This document shows, in pieces, positions 1 to 13,100 of a stretch of DNA of 64,000 nucleotides (within the stretch, counting starts at the first letter, position 1; each line of letters opens with the position of its first letter). Source of the stretch: Anaeramoeba flamelloides (lineage: Eukaryota; Metamonada; Anaeramoebidae); NCBI GenBank assembly GCA_027625915.1, contig JANTQA010000021.1, positions 2,356,001 to 2,420,000 of the forward strand, given 5' to 3'. The notes beneath the pieces are model-generated. The model was not told the DNA's origin, searched no databases, and was given only the letters and a program-made list of their open reading frames with translations. Both the position numbers and the translations under genes were made by a program.

Positions 1-3000
1 TACTAAAATTGGTTGCCATTGTGGCTGTTTGTCTGACAACGAATGGTAGAACTTGCTTCGTTACGATCATCCCGTCGATTAACAATCCAAATAGGGGTAC
101 ATCTGCCTTTGAATGTATTTGCAATCGAAATAAACCATTGGGCAATGGATATATTATGATATGGGCATAATTAAATTTGGTAACAATGGTTTTAGGATCG
201 TATTCTTGGTCATCTTCACACCAAATTATGTTCACAAAGTCGTTACCAAAATGCTTCTTTTTGTGTAATTGCATCTCATTTTGATCTAAATTGGGCATCC
301 AAGTTGATACGTGGAAAATGACTTCCAAATCAAAATTGGAATAATATGGAACAGTCCGGCCATTTTCAAAGGAATAAATATCTAATCCACCTCGATAACC
401 TAAATGGCTTTTCAATTGAACTTCCCAACCTAGCCCCGTAACAAACTCTTCAAAGGACGCGCTGCCTTTTTCATTTTTTAAGATTTCATTTTGCGATCTT
501 TGGTTTTTGCCAACATAGATCACACCAATTTTTTGTGTTTCCCGTGACAACCTTTTATCCAATTCATTTATGGATCTTTCCACTCGATTATTCCTTTTTA
601 AGGGGATCAAATTATTTAAATTTTTTAATGAGACCAAACCAAAGTGAGATAATAATAATCTGCAGTAATGGAAAAAGTGCAATGGTAATGGGCTTTCTTC
701 TGGTATTTCAAATTTTGGCTTGACCTTCAATTGTGAAGTTTGTGTTTCTTCTTGGAAGTCTTCGTCTGTTGAAATCTTTTTTTTCATTTCTTGATCCTGA
801 TCGATTATTTCTTTTTTCATTAAATCCCTTTTTAAAAAATGGGTTTGCTTATTCCTGCTTTGTTGGATAAGTTTTAACAAATTAACTTTATTTTCTTTAG
901 TAATCGTTTTTCTTTCAATTTGCTTTGTATTATTATTATTAGCAACCGTTGTCACTTTTTTTTTTTTTGTAGAAGCTCTTTTTAAAGTGAATTTATTTTT
1001 GTTTAATTTAATTAATGATGCTTTGTCATTTTCATTTTTTCTTTTTTCTTCTTCTTTTTCGCTCTCACCCTCACCCTCACCCTCGCCCTCGTCCTGACCT
1101 TCACCATTATCTTCTTTTTTTTTATTTTCATTTTTTTTATTTTCATTTTTTTTATTTTCATTTTTTTTATTTTCATTTTTAATTTCCTTTCCCTTCCCTT
1201 TGTTTATGTTTTTGTTTTTGTTTATATTTATGTTTATTTGAATTTCCCTTTTTTGACTTATTTGTTTATTTTCTTCTATATATTTTAATAATTCATTAAA
1301 AACATCAACATCGTTATCATTTTTATTCGAAATTTTTAAATTTTCATTTGAAGGTAATAAACCGAATTTCCTCTTAAATCCATTTCCTTTACTAATAATT
1401 TTTTTTTGTTGTGAATTAAATATTTTCTTGTAATCAAAAAAATCGTTTCGAATAAACTTATCTGTTACGATTGGTATTTTAAATTTTGAGATTTTATCTG
1501 TTTTTTGAAAATTAGGATCTTTACTTAAATCTTTTGCATCCCAAACGTATTTACCAGTTGGGTCACGTAATATTAATCGAACCCATCTTTCATTTTTAGT
1601 TTTGGGTAATTCATGTATTTGGATAATCGAATCCTCAAAGGCAAATAATTGAGAATAGTGCGAATAATCAATTGAATTAATTTCATCATCATGATCATTA
1701 TCACCACCCTTCTTGATTTTTGGATCTTCTTTTTGGATTTCTTTCTGATTATTAGTATTTTTGTTTGTATTGAGAGAATCCTTTCTACTAAGCATTTCTT
1801 TTTGTTTTTTAAGTTTAATTTTTTCTTTCTTTGCAAGGATCTTTTGTTTTATTAGTTTTTCAGGCAAATCATCAAAATCTGAAACTTGAGATGAGCTAAA
1901 TTCTGGGCCAGCACTAAAAGGATAATTATTCCACAAATTTAATAAAGCAATTAAGACAATTTCAGAAGTGACTATTTCAGTTCTAATGCTATTGTTATTG
2001 TTAATGCTAATGTTATTATTATCATTATCATTGATAGTGTATCTTTTCTTACCAGTAGTAACAGTTGATTGTTCAATGGAACCAGACCATCCTTGCTCCA
2101 TGGCCAAAGTATTTTTTCTTTCTTTTTTAGACTTTTTTTTTTTTAATGTAATCTTTTTTTTTATTTTTTTTTTAATTTCTTCATTTGACTCCTTTTTTGG
2201 AGATTGTAAGGGGGTTCTTGTTTCGTTAGTCTTTGCCAAATTAATTATTTGCTCTCTTTGAAAGGCAATTGCTTTAATTAAGGTTAAAAATAAGGTTGAA
2301 TTTATTTCTTTGATCATTAAAATCTTTTTGTCATTCATCAAAAATTCTAGAATGGTTCTCAAGATATGATTTATATATTTCGGAGCACGGATACTGTTTT
2401 GGTTATTAAGAGAGATGCTTTTTTTCTGCCTTTCTTTATCTTTTTCTTTCTCTCGTAGCTCCTTTTCTTTGATGGTACTTTTGATGGATTCAATTTTTTG
2501 GTTGAGTATTTTACATAAGGTAATGATTAAATTGATTATCAAATCTGGATTTAATTCATTTAAATATGATGACAACGAGGCGAGCTTTCTCAAAGAAGAA
2601 TTCGCAGCCTTTGATAACAATTCGTCTAAGGAACACAGGTGTGGTAGAATTGAAGATATTAAGGTATTAATGATTTCAATTCGAGGATTTATTGAGTATA
2701 ATTCAGCAATTATGGTGGAAACAGATGTAAATAAGGTTAAATTTATCACCTGTTCAGAACGAGAATCAATTTTTAAATTAATAAAACTTTTAGAATCTGT
2801 CATCGAACTAGTTATCGATGTGGAAGACGAAGTTTTGGTAATCGACTTTCTTGATGTTGAAGTGGATAATACCTTTTCTTCTCCTCCCTCTTGGCCATAA
2901 TCATTGACATTATTATTCTTATTCTCTTGTTGTTGCTGCTGCTGCTGCTGTTGCAATTGATTACGTAATAAACTAGTTTTTCTTTTATAATTTTCATTAA

Positions 3001-3879
3001 GTATCAGTTCTAAAATTATAGGATCGAAGTGTTTAGATTGGGAAAATAAAAAATTTGAAAAAATATTGGAAATTATTTCTCTTATCGTTTGTTTTTTGAT
3101 CATAAAGTCATTGATTTTTTGCAAAAGTGATTGTTTATTCCATTTTTCAATAACGGATATTTCTCTATCTAATTCCTTTCCCTTCAATTCTTCAAATTTG
3201 TCTTCATCATTTTCAAATTGAAATTTGAGTAATGTTTTCACACATTGCTCTCTTTGAGTTGTTTCTTCCTCTAAAACCTTTTGTATTTTGATAAATTCAT
3301 CTAATTCATTTGATTTTAAATTAACAATTTTTTCTCCTTCATAGATTGAAATACCTCCAAAATGGTCTTCTAAACAAATAATGGAAGATAACAAAGTAAT
3401 GGTATGAATAACCGTATCTGCATTTAAAAGACTTTGGAATTTTGGATTTAAATAATTTTCGATTGCCTTTAAATATGCCCCGATAAGAATTGTACTTCCT
3501 GGTAAACAATATCCAAAGATATGTGAAGTATATTTCAAAATGTTTGTAGTAACTAAAGCATTGTTTAATAATAACCCCTTGATAATTATTAAATAGAATT
3601 GTGCTAAATATTTTTGATTTATTGGTTCCTGTGGTGAGCAGAATAATGTACATATTATCCCATAAGAAATCGACTTGCCGTATTTACACACTTTCTTGGA
3701 TTCACTTCCTAAAATAAATATTGGTGTAAACAATTCAATTATTGGTAATTTTTTGTATTTGACATCATTTGGAATCATTTTTTCAATAGTTTTACATATA
3801 TTATATACTTCAGCATATCCAGAGATGCATAACGTGTTTACAAACGAAATAGTGAGTAAGCTTGGATTGTGATATAAAT
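1..3879 (-). CDS. RALGAPA: RalGAP alpha last recognised exon with Rap/Ran-GAP domain (partial)
   Basis: A single open frame runs from an acceptor at 3880 to the window edge. The first third is helical-repeat sequence continuing the alpha-subunit scaffold. The middle holds ILRDPTGKYVWDAKDL near 1560-1510 (the conserved strand before the linker) and a long K/N/E-rich linker with a GEG run at about 1055-1105. The GAP domain occupies about 1-530: KIGVIYVGKNQ, EEFVTGLGWEVQL, GYRGGLDIYSFENG, EVIFHVSTWMP, then KKHFGNDFVNIIW. The Asn of the GND motif (codon near 242-244) corresponds to the catalytic Asn thumb of RapGAP/tuberin-type domains, so activity is probably kept. The strand VPLFGLLINGMIV and the block following it are present. 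The last tens of residues and the stop lie beyond position 1. Confidence 0.93.
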
Positions 3880-4098
3880 CTATTTTATTTTAGATTTGGT
3901 TTGTTTATTTTGTTATTAAAAATGGATAATTAATTATATATAGTTTAAAAATAAAAAGAATAATAAATATTCATTTACGAAAAAATTCTCTCCAAAAAAA
4001 AATTGCAGAATAATTATTCCATTTAACAAATGATCCAGGTGGTCTATTAAAATGAGATAATTATTATAAAAAGCATCAAATTAAAAAATAAAATAAAC

Positions 4099-4156
<58 letters not shown>

Positions 4157-7100
4157 ACTTACTCATAATCCAGCTTTATTTCAAGTTCAGATTTTAATGG
4201 TAATAAATGCTGATTATTGTCTATTTTCTATTTAAATAATTATAAGAATAAGAAATAAATTTTTAAAATAATTATTTATAAATATATACATCTGAAATTT
4301 TTTTTATAAAATTTATTAAATAAATAATTGTGTTTCAAATTTGTTATTAAAACATTAAAAACTGATTTTTATCCAAATATTCAAACATTAAAAGGGATGT
4401 TTGTTTGATTTTTTACTTATATTTAACTATTTAATTGGAAAAATAAAATGATTTCATTTTTATTCTAATTAAAGTCAAAATTTTTAAAATTCTAACTTAA
4501 ACACAAATATAAAATATATTGTGAATTTTATTTAAAGTTGTTACTTAAAATTAAAATGAACTAAGCAAAATAGATAATATTTCTTTTAACCCTAATAAAA
4601 AAAAAAAAGATTTTATAACAATCATATATCATCTTAATAACATAACTCTTGTTAATATTATGATTTTTTTCATAAAAAATAATAATAAAGTTTTTATAAG
4701 AGAATATAATTTTGGGTTTATTAGTCATTTTTTAATTGAAAAAAATTAAATATTAAGTAAAATATCTTAACATTTTTCCAGATGATTTGATCTTGATAAT
4801 GGAAGGAACAAATATCAGAAATTGACAAAAAATTAATAATAATACATATAATTATCAAGAATTTGTAATGAATCCAATTATTGATCAATCTCTAAAATCA
4901 AAAAAAAATATCTGAAATTTAATATTTAGAAATTTGGCTTGAAAAAGAGAAATATTTACAAATAAAACTTTTAAAAAATAAAAGATAGTTTTAAAAAAAA
5001 ATTATTTTAAACAAAAAAAAATTTAGCTAAAGGTGCAAAATTACAAATGTTTAAATCGATAATCATTTCATCAAATATTCTCTGTCCTAGTAATTTTTTA
5101 ATCTAACTCAAAAATATTTCGACTAAATAGATGCTTGGATCAATAAAAAAAGTCACAAAATTTTTAAAAATTAATGCAAATTCTTCAAGAATAATTTATA
5201 ACTATCAAGCCAAAAAAGAACAAAGTTGAATTTCAATTTATAAAAGAAGATTTAAACTCAAAAAGAAATTAGAAATTCTTAGCATATATCAAAAAATTTA
5301 AAATTTTCAAAGAATAAATAATGAAAATATCAACTTGGAAGTAGAAAACTTATTATTATTAGATATAAATCTTAATCGATTTAGAAAATCTTTATTAATC
5401 CATATCTCTGGATGGAAAGGTCAGGAATATTTAAAAATTATTTGATATAATAATAATATTAATAAAAAATCATGTAGTCAAGTGATGTAGAGTGTCGTCA
5501 AGCACCTAGGTTTTTTTTTTAATTTGAGAAAAGAAAATTTCAGAAATTTTCTTTTTATTTCTTTATTTAAAAAAATCCTTTCGACACTTTTCCACAATTC
5601 AAAAAAATAGGGGAAAATCTTTGATTTTACTCGATTCTTTCAAATTAAAAAAAAAAAACAGAACATTAAGTGTCGCAGAGTGTCGTCAGGTACCGTAGAG
5701 TGACCAACTTTTCCAGGATCTAAAATAATTTCCGAAAAGATTTAATTTTTTACTCTATTATTTTAAATTATGGAAAATCTTATGCGTTTTATTTGCAATT
5801 CAAAAAATTCTACTATATTCTTTTAAATTTTGGAAAATCTAATGGCAATTTTCTCGAGGTTTTTTTTTTTTTTCTAAAAATCTAATGACTTTTGGAATAA
5901 AGACAAAACTCAAAAAAAATAATGATATTTTTTTTATAATTCAAGAAATTCAAAAAAAAAACTCAAGGTAAATATGATAAATGTAGTTTTCATTTCTTTA
6001 GTCAAAAAAAAGAAAAAAAAAAATTAAGTTATTTTATAAATATAATACAATTATAAAAAAAAAAAAAAAATCGAACCTTTGTATAAGAATTTCGTCTAAT
6101 TTTTTCAGATTCTAAAGTTAAAACTTTTTCTTTTAATTTTAAAATAGAAACTTCTTCTTCTTCTTTAATTACTTTAACATCTGTTTGAAATAAAAATGAG
6201 TGTAGATGAGTTGTTAAAAATAATATCGAACGTTTCCATTGAATACAAACGGATGGCCAATTTTTGATTTTTTTAATTGTTTTTTCTAATAAATCCCAAT
6301 GATATCTATTTGTTGTTTTTGAATGGATGTAAATGTTGAATAAACACTATTTATTTAAATTTATTCAATTGTATTGATTTTATTAATTATTATTTTATGA
6401 TTTTTTTGAAAAAAATAAAGATTAATTAGTAAAAAAAAAAAACAAAAAAAGAAAAAGAAAAAGAAAAATGAAAAGGGAAAAAAGTGGAATAAATACATTT
6501 GCCAAATTCCCAGATAGTTTGTATTGAAGAGAGTTTTGATTTTTCAAAAAAATATTTTGAAGAAATTGCTGGGTAATATTAATAATAATTTCTATAAGCA
6601 CATTCCAAGTTGACTTTGTGAAAGTAGAAACACTTTGATTTGTAATTAAATTAATCAAATTTAAAACTCTTTTATATCTTTCAACTAATATTTCAATTCC
6701 TTCTTGTTTATGTTCAAATAAAATTGATTGTAGTAAATATTTTACTATTGATTGTGCATAATATTGGATATTATTTCTAATTGTCGGGATTTTTTTTAAA
6801 TTCTAATTAAAATATTATTTTTTATTGTTTATTGTTTATTGTTTATTGTTTTTTGTTTTTATAAAAAAGAAGTTTTGTATTAAAAAATTTTTAATAAAAA
6901 GTAAAAGAGAGAGTAATATAATTATGAGAAGAGACTACAATTTAAATGATATTTTGTAAAATTGTGACTCACATGGTAAAAATAAATTGAAAAAAAAAAT
7001 AAATACTTTAGTATTCAAGAACAACAAATAATTAAATCTTATTTATAATTCACTTTTAATTATTATAAAATACAGAAGTCTGGTATTTTGAAAGTTAAAA

Positions 7101-10100
7101 AAAAATAAAACCAAGAACTGAAAAAAAGTGAGTCACAATTTTTGAAATGAGCATTACAGATTTTTTATTACTGAAATTTCACTAAAAAAAGATTAAGAAC
7201 AAGATTTTTTGCTAAAAATTTCATTGGTTTTTAAAATACATTACATAATCTCAATTTTCTAAATGATTATTGTTCTTTCCGAAGATCTTTTTTTTTTTCG
7301 CCTGATCTTTTGCAAAAAAAAACAATAAAAAAAAGAAAAAGAAAAAATCCAAAAAAAAATAAGAAAAAGAAAAAGAAAAAAAAAGTGCTACAAGAAAAAA
7401 AAAAGAAAAGAAAAACAAAAATTTGAAAAAAAAATTCTGATCCAAAAAGTTGGCAAAATTAAACAAAATTTGATTCCGATCTAAAAATTTGAAAATATTT
7501 TTTGTTGAGAAAACTGTTATAAAATCCAACAAAAGAACTTCCAATAGCATTATAAAGTAAGTAAACATTTTTGAAAAATAGTTTAGTTTATTTGATCTCA
7601 ATGCTAATTGTTTCTATTGAAAATTTAATCAATTGTTTTGAATATTCGAAAAATGGATGAATTCAGATACAATATTAATTATTAGCTGACATTAATTTAA
7701 ATTTATAACTTGATTGTTTATTATGATGCAATTTTTTATTTTTAATAAAAATTATTCAAATTTTATCAAAAAGTTTCCACCTGAAATGTTATAATGAAAA
7801 AAAAAAAAAAAACGAATGAATTAAATAATTATAAAGACCAGATACATAATTTTTTTCTAATCAATATATCAAAACTTAGAATTTCCAATTTTTTGAATTA
7901 ATTTAAATTTTCTTTTGTAAATTGTGATTCTTGCTGAATCAAATTTTGGCTTTTGTTTTATAAATAAGCCCGAGGTGATGTGGGTTGTTTAACAAGGATT
8001 TGGCAATTTTTTGGTATTGATTTAGCTATCTCTTTTTTTAAAGACAATTTCTCAAATATTCGTAATCCATATAATAATTGACTATGTAAAACAGCTTTCA
8101 AAAATTGAATTTTTTAATCCATTAGAAAAATATTGTTTTGTATAAGATATTGATTAATTTTTTAAAATAGTATCAAATTTATCAAGGTACAGCTTTAAAT
8201 GAGTTTTTTTTTAATCTAGTCAAATACTAAGAGATCAAATTTCTTTTGGTATTTGTAGTTTTTTTTGTTATTTTTATCATAATTCGAATTCGTTCCAAAA
8301 TCTCTAATAATTTTAAATATTTTTATGTAATTGATCAATTGGTGTTTTAGGGTTAGTTTAAGGTATGTTGGGGTGGGTTAAGGTTTGTTATGGTGTGTTT
8401 GGATGGTTTGGAGGTATATTTGGGGAATTTTAGCTAGGATTTTGTAAAAAAAATAATAATTAAGTGAGTAATTAGGCTTGTGTAACTTTTTTTAAGGGGT
8501 GAAAATTTTCCACTTATCTTTGTTGTTAAAATTGGGTTTTGAAAAAATTTCTCAAAATATTTTGTATTGATGATTTTATAATTTTGGATTTTCCAGAATT
8601 TAAGTAATAAAATACTACCAATCATAAAATAATCTTTTTTATTTTTCTTCTTACAATTATTAAAAAAACATAAAAAACTTTCATACCTCTAAAAAGTATC
8701 CGGAAACTCTTATAAAATACAAAAAAAATCAATTTTCCCAATTTTGAAAATTAATTATATATTCTTTTTTTCTATTATCAATGACCCTTTCAATATTAAT
8801 ATCATTGTTTCAGTTTTAAAAGAGTTAAATTATTATTTTCATAATAAAAACTCAAAAAAATTTGAACTTTGATTAAAACTTAATTTTTATTTTTTTTTTT
8901 ATTTTGAAGGGAGGAAATTAATTTCCTCTTACAGCCGTTAGGTTTTTTTTCATTTTCGAAATAAACCGAAAATTTTTCTATTTTTCTGTTCATTCCAAAA
9001 AGTAAAAACAACTGCCGTTAGCTTTTCCAAAATTTAAAAGAATTGAGTAAAATCGTAGATTTTGTTCAATTCTTTTGAATTCTGGAAAACATAGGCACTT
9101 TCCGTTGAGTTTTTTTTCATTTTCGAAATAAACCGAAAATTTATTTAATTTTCTTTACATTTCAAAAATTAAAAAAAACCGCCGTTAGGTTTTCCAGAAT
9201 TTCAAAAGATTGAGTTAAATCTTTTGATTTTTCTCTATTCTTTTGGATTTAGAAAAACCGCCGTTAGGTTTTCTTGGGTTTTCTGCTTTATTTGAAAAAT
9301 CAATAGATTTTCTAAATAAAATAGAAAACCTCAAAAAAACCTTGAACACTTGACAAATAAAATAGAAAATCTCAAGAAAACCTAGGCAATTGACGGCACG
9401 AGACGGCACTTATCCTAATTTCTAAATTTTTGTTTAGAAATTTTAATAAAGAATCATAATTTTCTTTATCATTAACCAATGATAGGATAAATAAAGAGTC
9501 TTTATTTTGAATAATATAAAAGATATTATTCTTAATATTTTTGTTTGTTTGAATTACTAGTTTAATTCAAAATTTTCTATTTTTTTCATAGAATGGGCAA
9601 TTCCATAAAAAATGATCGATATCTTCATCTATTTCTGAGTTATGGTATTTTTTTGCATAGATTGAAAGAATTTGTTTTTTATTTTATTCTTATTGTAAAC
9701 ATAAGAATATCTATTGATGTAATTTGTGAAGTTTCTTAGTTTTAGAATGGAAGTTGAACCTTTACATTTTAAATATTTTTTGTCGTCAGGTTTTTTTTAA
9801 TTTTAGATATTAAAAGAAAATTTCAAAAATTTTCTTTTTATTTCTGAAATTAAAAAAAACCTAGGCACTCTACGGTACTCTACGGCACTCTACGACATGA
9901 CTGTTTATTTATGTTATTGTTATACCTGATAATTTTTAAATATTCTTGACCTTTCTATCCAGAGCAATTTATTATCAAGCTTTCTCTAAATTGGTTTTAT
10001 ATTTAATTCTAATAATTTTAAGGTGACTATTTCCCAATTAATATTTTAAATTTTTTTTTGAAAATTTCAAAATCTTTGGTTTTGAATATATGTCCAAAAC

Positions 10101-13100
10101 TCAGAATTTCTAATTTCTTTTTGGGTTTATATCTTCTTTTATATATTGAAATTCTGATTTAGTCAATTTTTGCTTGAGTTTTATGTATTATCCTTGGGGA
10201 ATGTGTATTAATTTTTTAAGAATTTTGTTACTTTTTTATTTATCCAAACACCAATTGAGTTGAAGTCTTTTTGAGTTAGATTAAATATAACTAACCCATA
10301 AAATAACTGGCTAATATGTATTGATTTAAACATTTGTATTTTTACTCCATTAGCTAAATTTTGATGGCTAAAAATCATCTTTATTTTTTTGAAAGTTATT
10401 TTTAACTTTTTTGTAGTTTTCTCTATTTCAAATTCAAATTCCTAAATATTTTATTTCTGATAATTGGTTTGATTTTAAGGTTTTATCAATTTTTAGATAA
10501 AGAATTTGAATTTTGAGTGTTTTTTTGTAATTTCTGATTATAGCAATTTTAAAATGGGGTGAACAAAAATCTTCAAAATTCTTTATAAAACAGTTAATAA
10601 GCTCCAATGTAACCATTTTCAGGACTTTATTAAAAAAAGTTTTTTGTTTTTTTTTTTTTTTATTTTTTAACGGAGGAGTTGTTAATCCCTCTTGTTGGCC
10701 CGAATTCCTAAATTTTAATTTAGAAATTTTAATAAAGACTCGAAAATTAGTCTATTACCCACGAGTGATAATAAATATATTGAATCTTTTTTAATAATAA
10801 TATTAAAAATATTATTATTATTTAATATATTAGATATATTAATTTTTTTTAATTCAGATATCCAAATTCTACGATTATTTTCAAGACTGGGCAGTTCCAG
10901 AGAAAATGATCCAAATCTTCAATGATATCCAAATTTTTTGATTTTTTGCATAATTTACAAAATTTTGATTTATTTTTATTCATAACATAAGAGTATCTGT
11001 TTAGATAATTTGTAAAATTTCTGAGTTTTAAAATCGAAGTGGAACCCTTTCATTTTAAATATTTTTTGTCGTTAGGTTTTTTTAATTTAAGAAATGAAAA
11101 GAAAATTTATTTAATTTTCTTTTTATTTCTCAAATTAAAAAAAACCTAGACACTACTGTTTGTTAATATTATTTTGAATAGAAATTATTTTTAAATATTT
11201 ATGAACTTTCCAACTGGGACTATTTTCTAGTTGTTTGATTCTATATTTCTCAAGTTCAATTTCGAGTTCTTTTAAGGTGTTCGTTTGCGAGTTAATATTT
11301 TCCAATTTCTGCTCTCTAAATTTAAGATTATCAACTATTTGATTAAAATCCAAAATTTTTAATTTTTGAATTAGTTTAAATCTTCTTTTATATATCGTTA
11401 TTCTTGCTGTGTCGATTTTGGCTTCTGTTTTATAAATAAGTCTGGGAGAGTGTGGATTTATTAATAAAAATTTTGTTATTTTTTTATTTATCCATACATC
11501 GATTGCATTGAAGTCTTTTTGTGTTAGATCAAATATTTCTAATCCATATAATAATTGACTATATGTAAAACGCTTTAAAAAAATGAATCTTTAATCCATT
11601 GGTGAATTTTTTTTGTTGTAGGATATTAATTAATTTTTTAAAATTGGTTTTAACTTTGTCCAAGTTAAACTTTAAGTGGGTTTGTTTATCAAGCCAAATC
11701 CCAAGATATAGAATTTCTTTCGGATTTGTAGTTTTTTTAGTTTTATCCTTATTCGGATTCATTCCAAAATCTCTAATCATTTTAAATATTTTCTCTACAT
11801 GATAATTTATTTCTATTAGCGATCCCTTCATAATTAATATCAAGTCATCTGCAAACATTTGTACATGTATTGCTAATGGTTTGAGTTTATCTAAAAGAAC
11901 ATGAGTAATAAATCCAAATAATAAGGGAGACAGAGGATCACCCTGATAAACACCAATTCCTTCTTTTGAATAATAAGCTAATAAAAATTTTACAATAATT
12001 TCATTTTTTATAAATTTTTTAATTGAATGATAGATTAAAGAATGATGAATAGAGTCAAAACATTTTTGTATATCTATTGTAATAATATAAATATTTTCTT
12101 TTTTAAATTTATTTTTGATTTTGTTAAATTCATTAAATAAATTTAAAACTACTATTCTTGTATCTAGTTTTTTTTTGAAACCAAATTAAAAAAAGAAAAA
12201 AAAAAGTTTTTTTTGATCACACTTTTTTAAAACAACTTGATTATTTTTTAAAGTTTATCAAACTATAAAAAAAAAATTATTTCTTACTTTAAACCAAAGA
12301 GTAATTTGATCTAATATCATTGAAACACAATTTTTGGAAGTGATAGGCAAAAGTAGTGCTTGGCGAAAAATTTCTAAAATCAAATCCATATTTTGTGGAT
12401 CATCATAAAAAATATAACATAAATTATCATTATTCATCCAATTAATAATAAATTTCACGATATCTTCTTGTAATTCATAAGGGCAATGATTTCGGAATCC
12501 AGTTTCTTTTCAATGATTTTTTTGATTAAGAAAAATAATAAAATTTAAGAAAATAAAAATAATTATAACAATTGTTAAACTGGGAAGAAGAATAATAGAA
12601 TTGTATTTTTTTTTTATTTATTTTACTTTGTTTACTATCAAGTAATTCTAATTTTTCGGAAACGATTGGATATAATGTTGTTAAAAAACATTTTTTCATT
12701 ATTTTGAACCAAAATTCTTTGTTTTTGGACTTTTCGACAATAAAGGAAATGAACTTTTGGAAAATCATTCTTCTTTCTTCTTTTGAATCTGGTACTTTTT
12801 CTTTTCTACTGATTTCTTCAATTTCAACTATTATTAAGTAAAGTGATTTTCAAGAATGAAAATAGACATGAAGATTATTTTGTTAAAAAAAAAAAAAAAA
12901 AAACTGTAATAAAAATACATTTGAAAAAAAAAAAAAATGTAACATTTAAAGGGGGGGGGGTATTACGTTTATTAGGAGGCGTTTTAAGTGTTATTTTTTC
13001 ATTTGGGAAATCTTTAATGAATGAATCAAAACAAATTGAACTTTCTAAAGCTTCAAATTGCTTTGAATCACATTTCACATTTAAAGTGTCCATAAAAGTT

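Larger units (their letters stand above)
8887..10625 (-). mobile_element. 5'-truncated LINE with 3' tail and two palindrome inserts
   Basis: Read on the minus strand it ends GGAAATTAATTTCC, then CTTCAAAATA and poly(A) (poly(T) at 8887-8904). The C-terminal coding remnant shows DEDIDHFLWNCPFYEKNRKF, the H...CP part of the zinc knuckle common in LINE ORF2 C-termini. Palindrome arrays interrupt it at 8936-9415 and 9781-9897. The 5' side stops near 10625, directly against the tail of the next copy. Confidence 0.75.

Noticed and set aside
7251-7601. 116-codon Phe-rich minus frame
   Set aside because: Lies in dispersed repeat A, made of A/T homopolymers; the homologous region at 38880-39100 does not keep the frame.
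8936-9415. CRISPR-like array reading of the regularly spaced repeats
   Set aside because: Units are palindromes of several types without unique spacers, and the host is eukaryotic.
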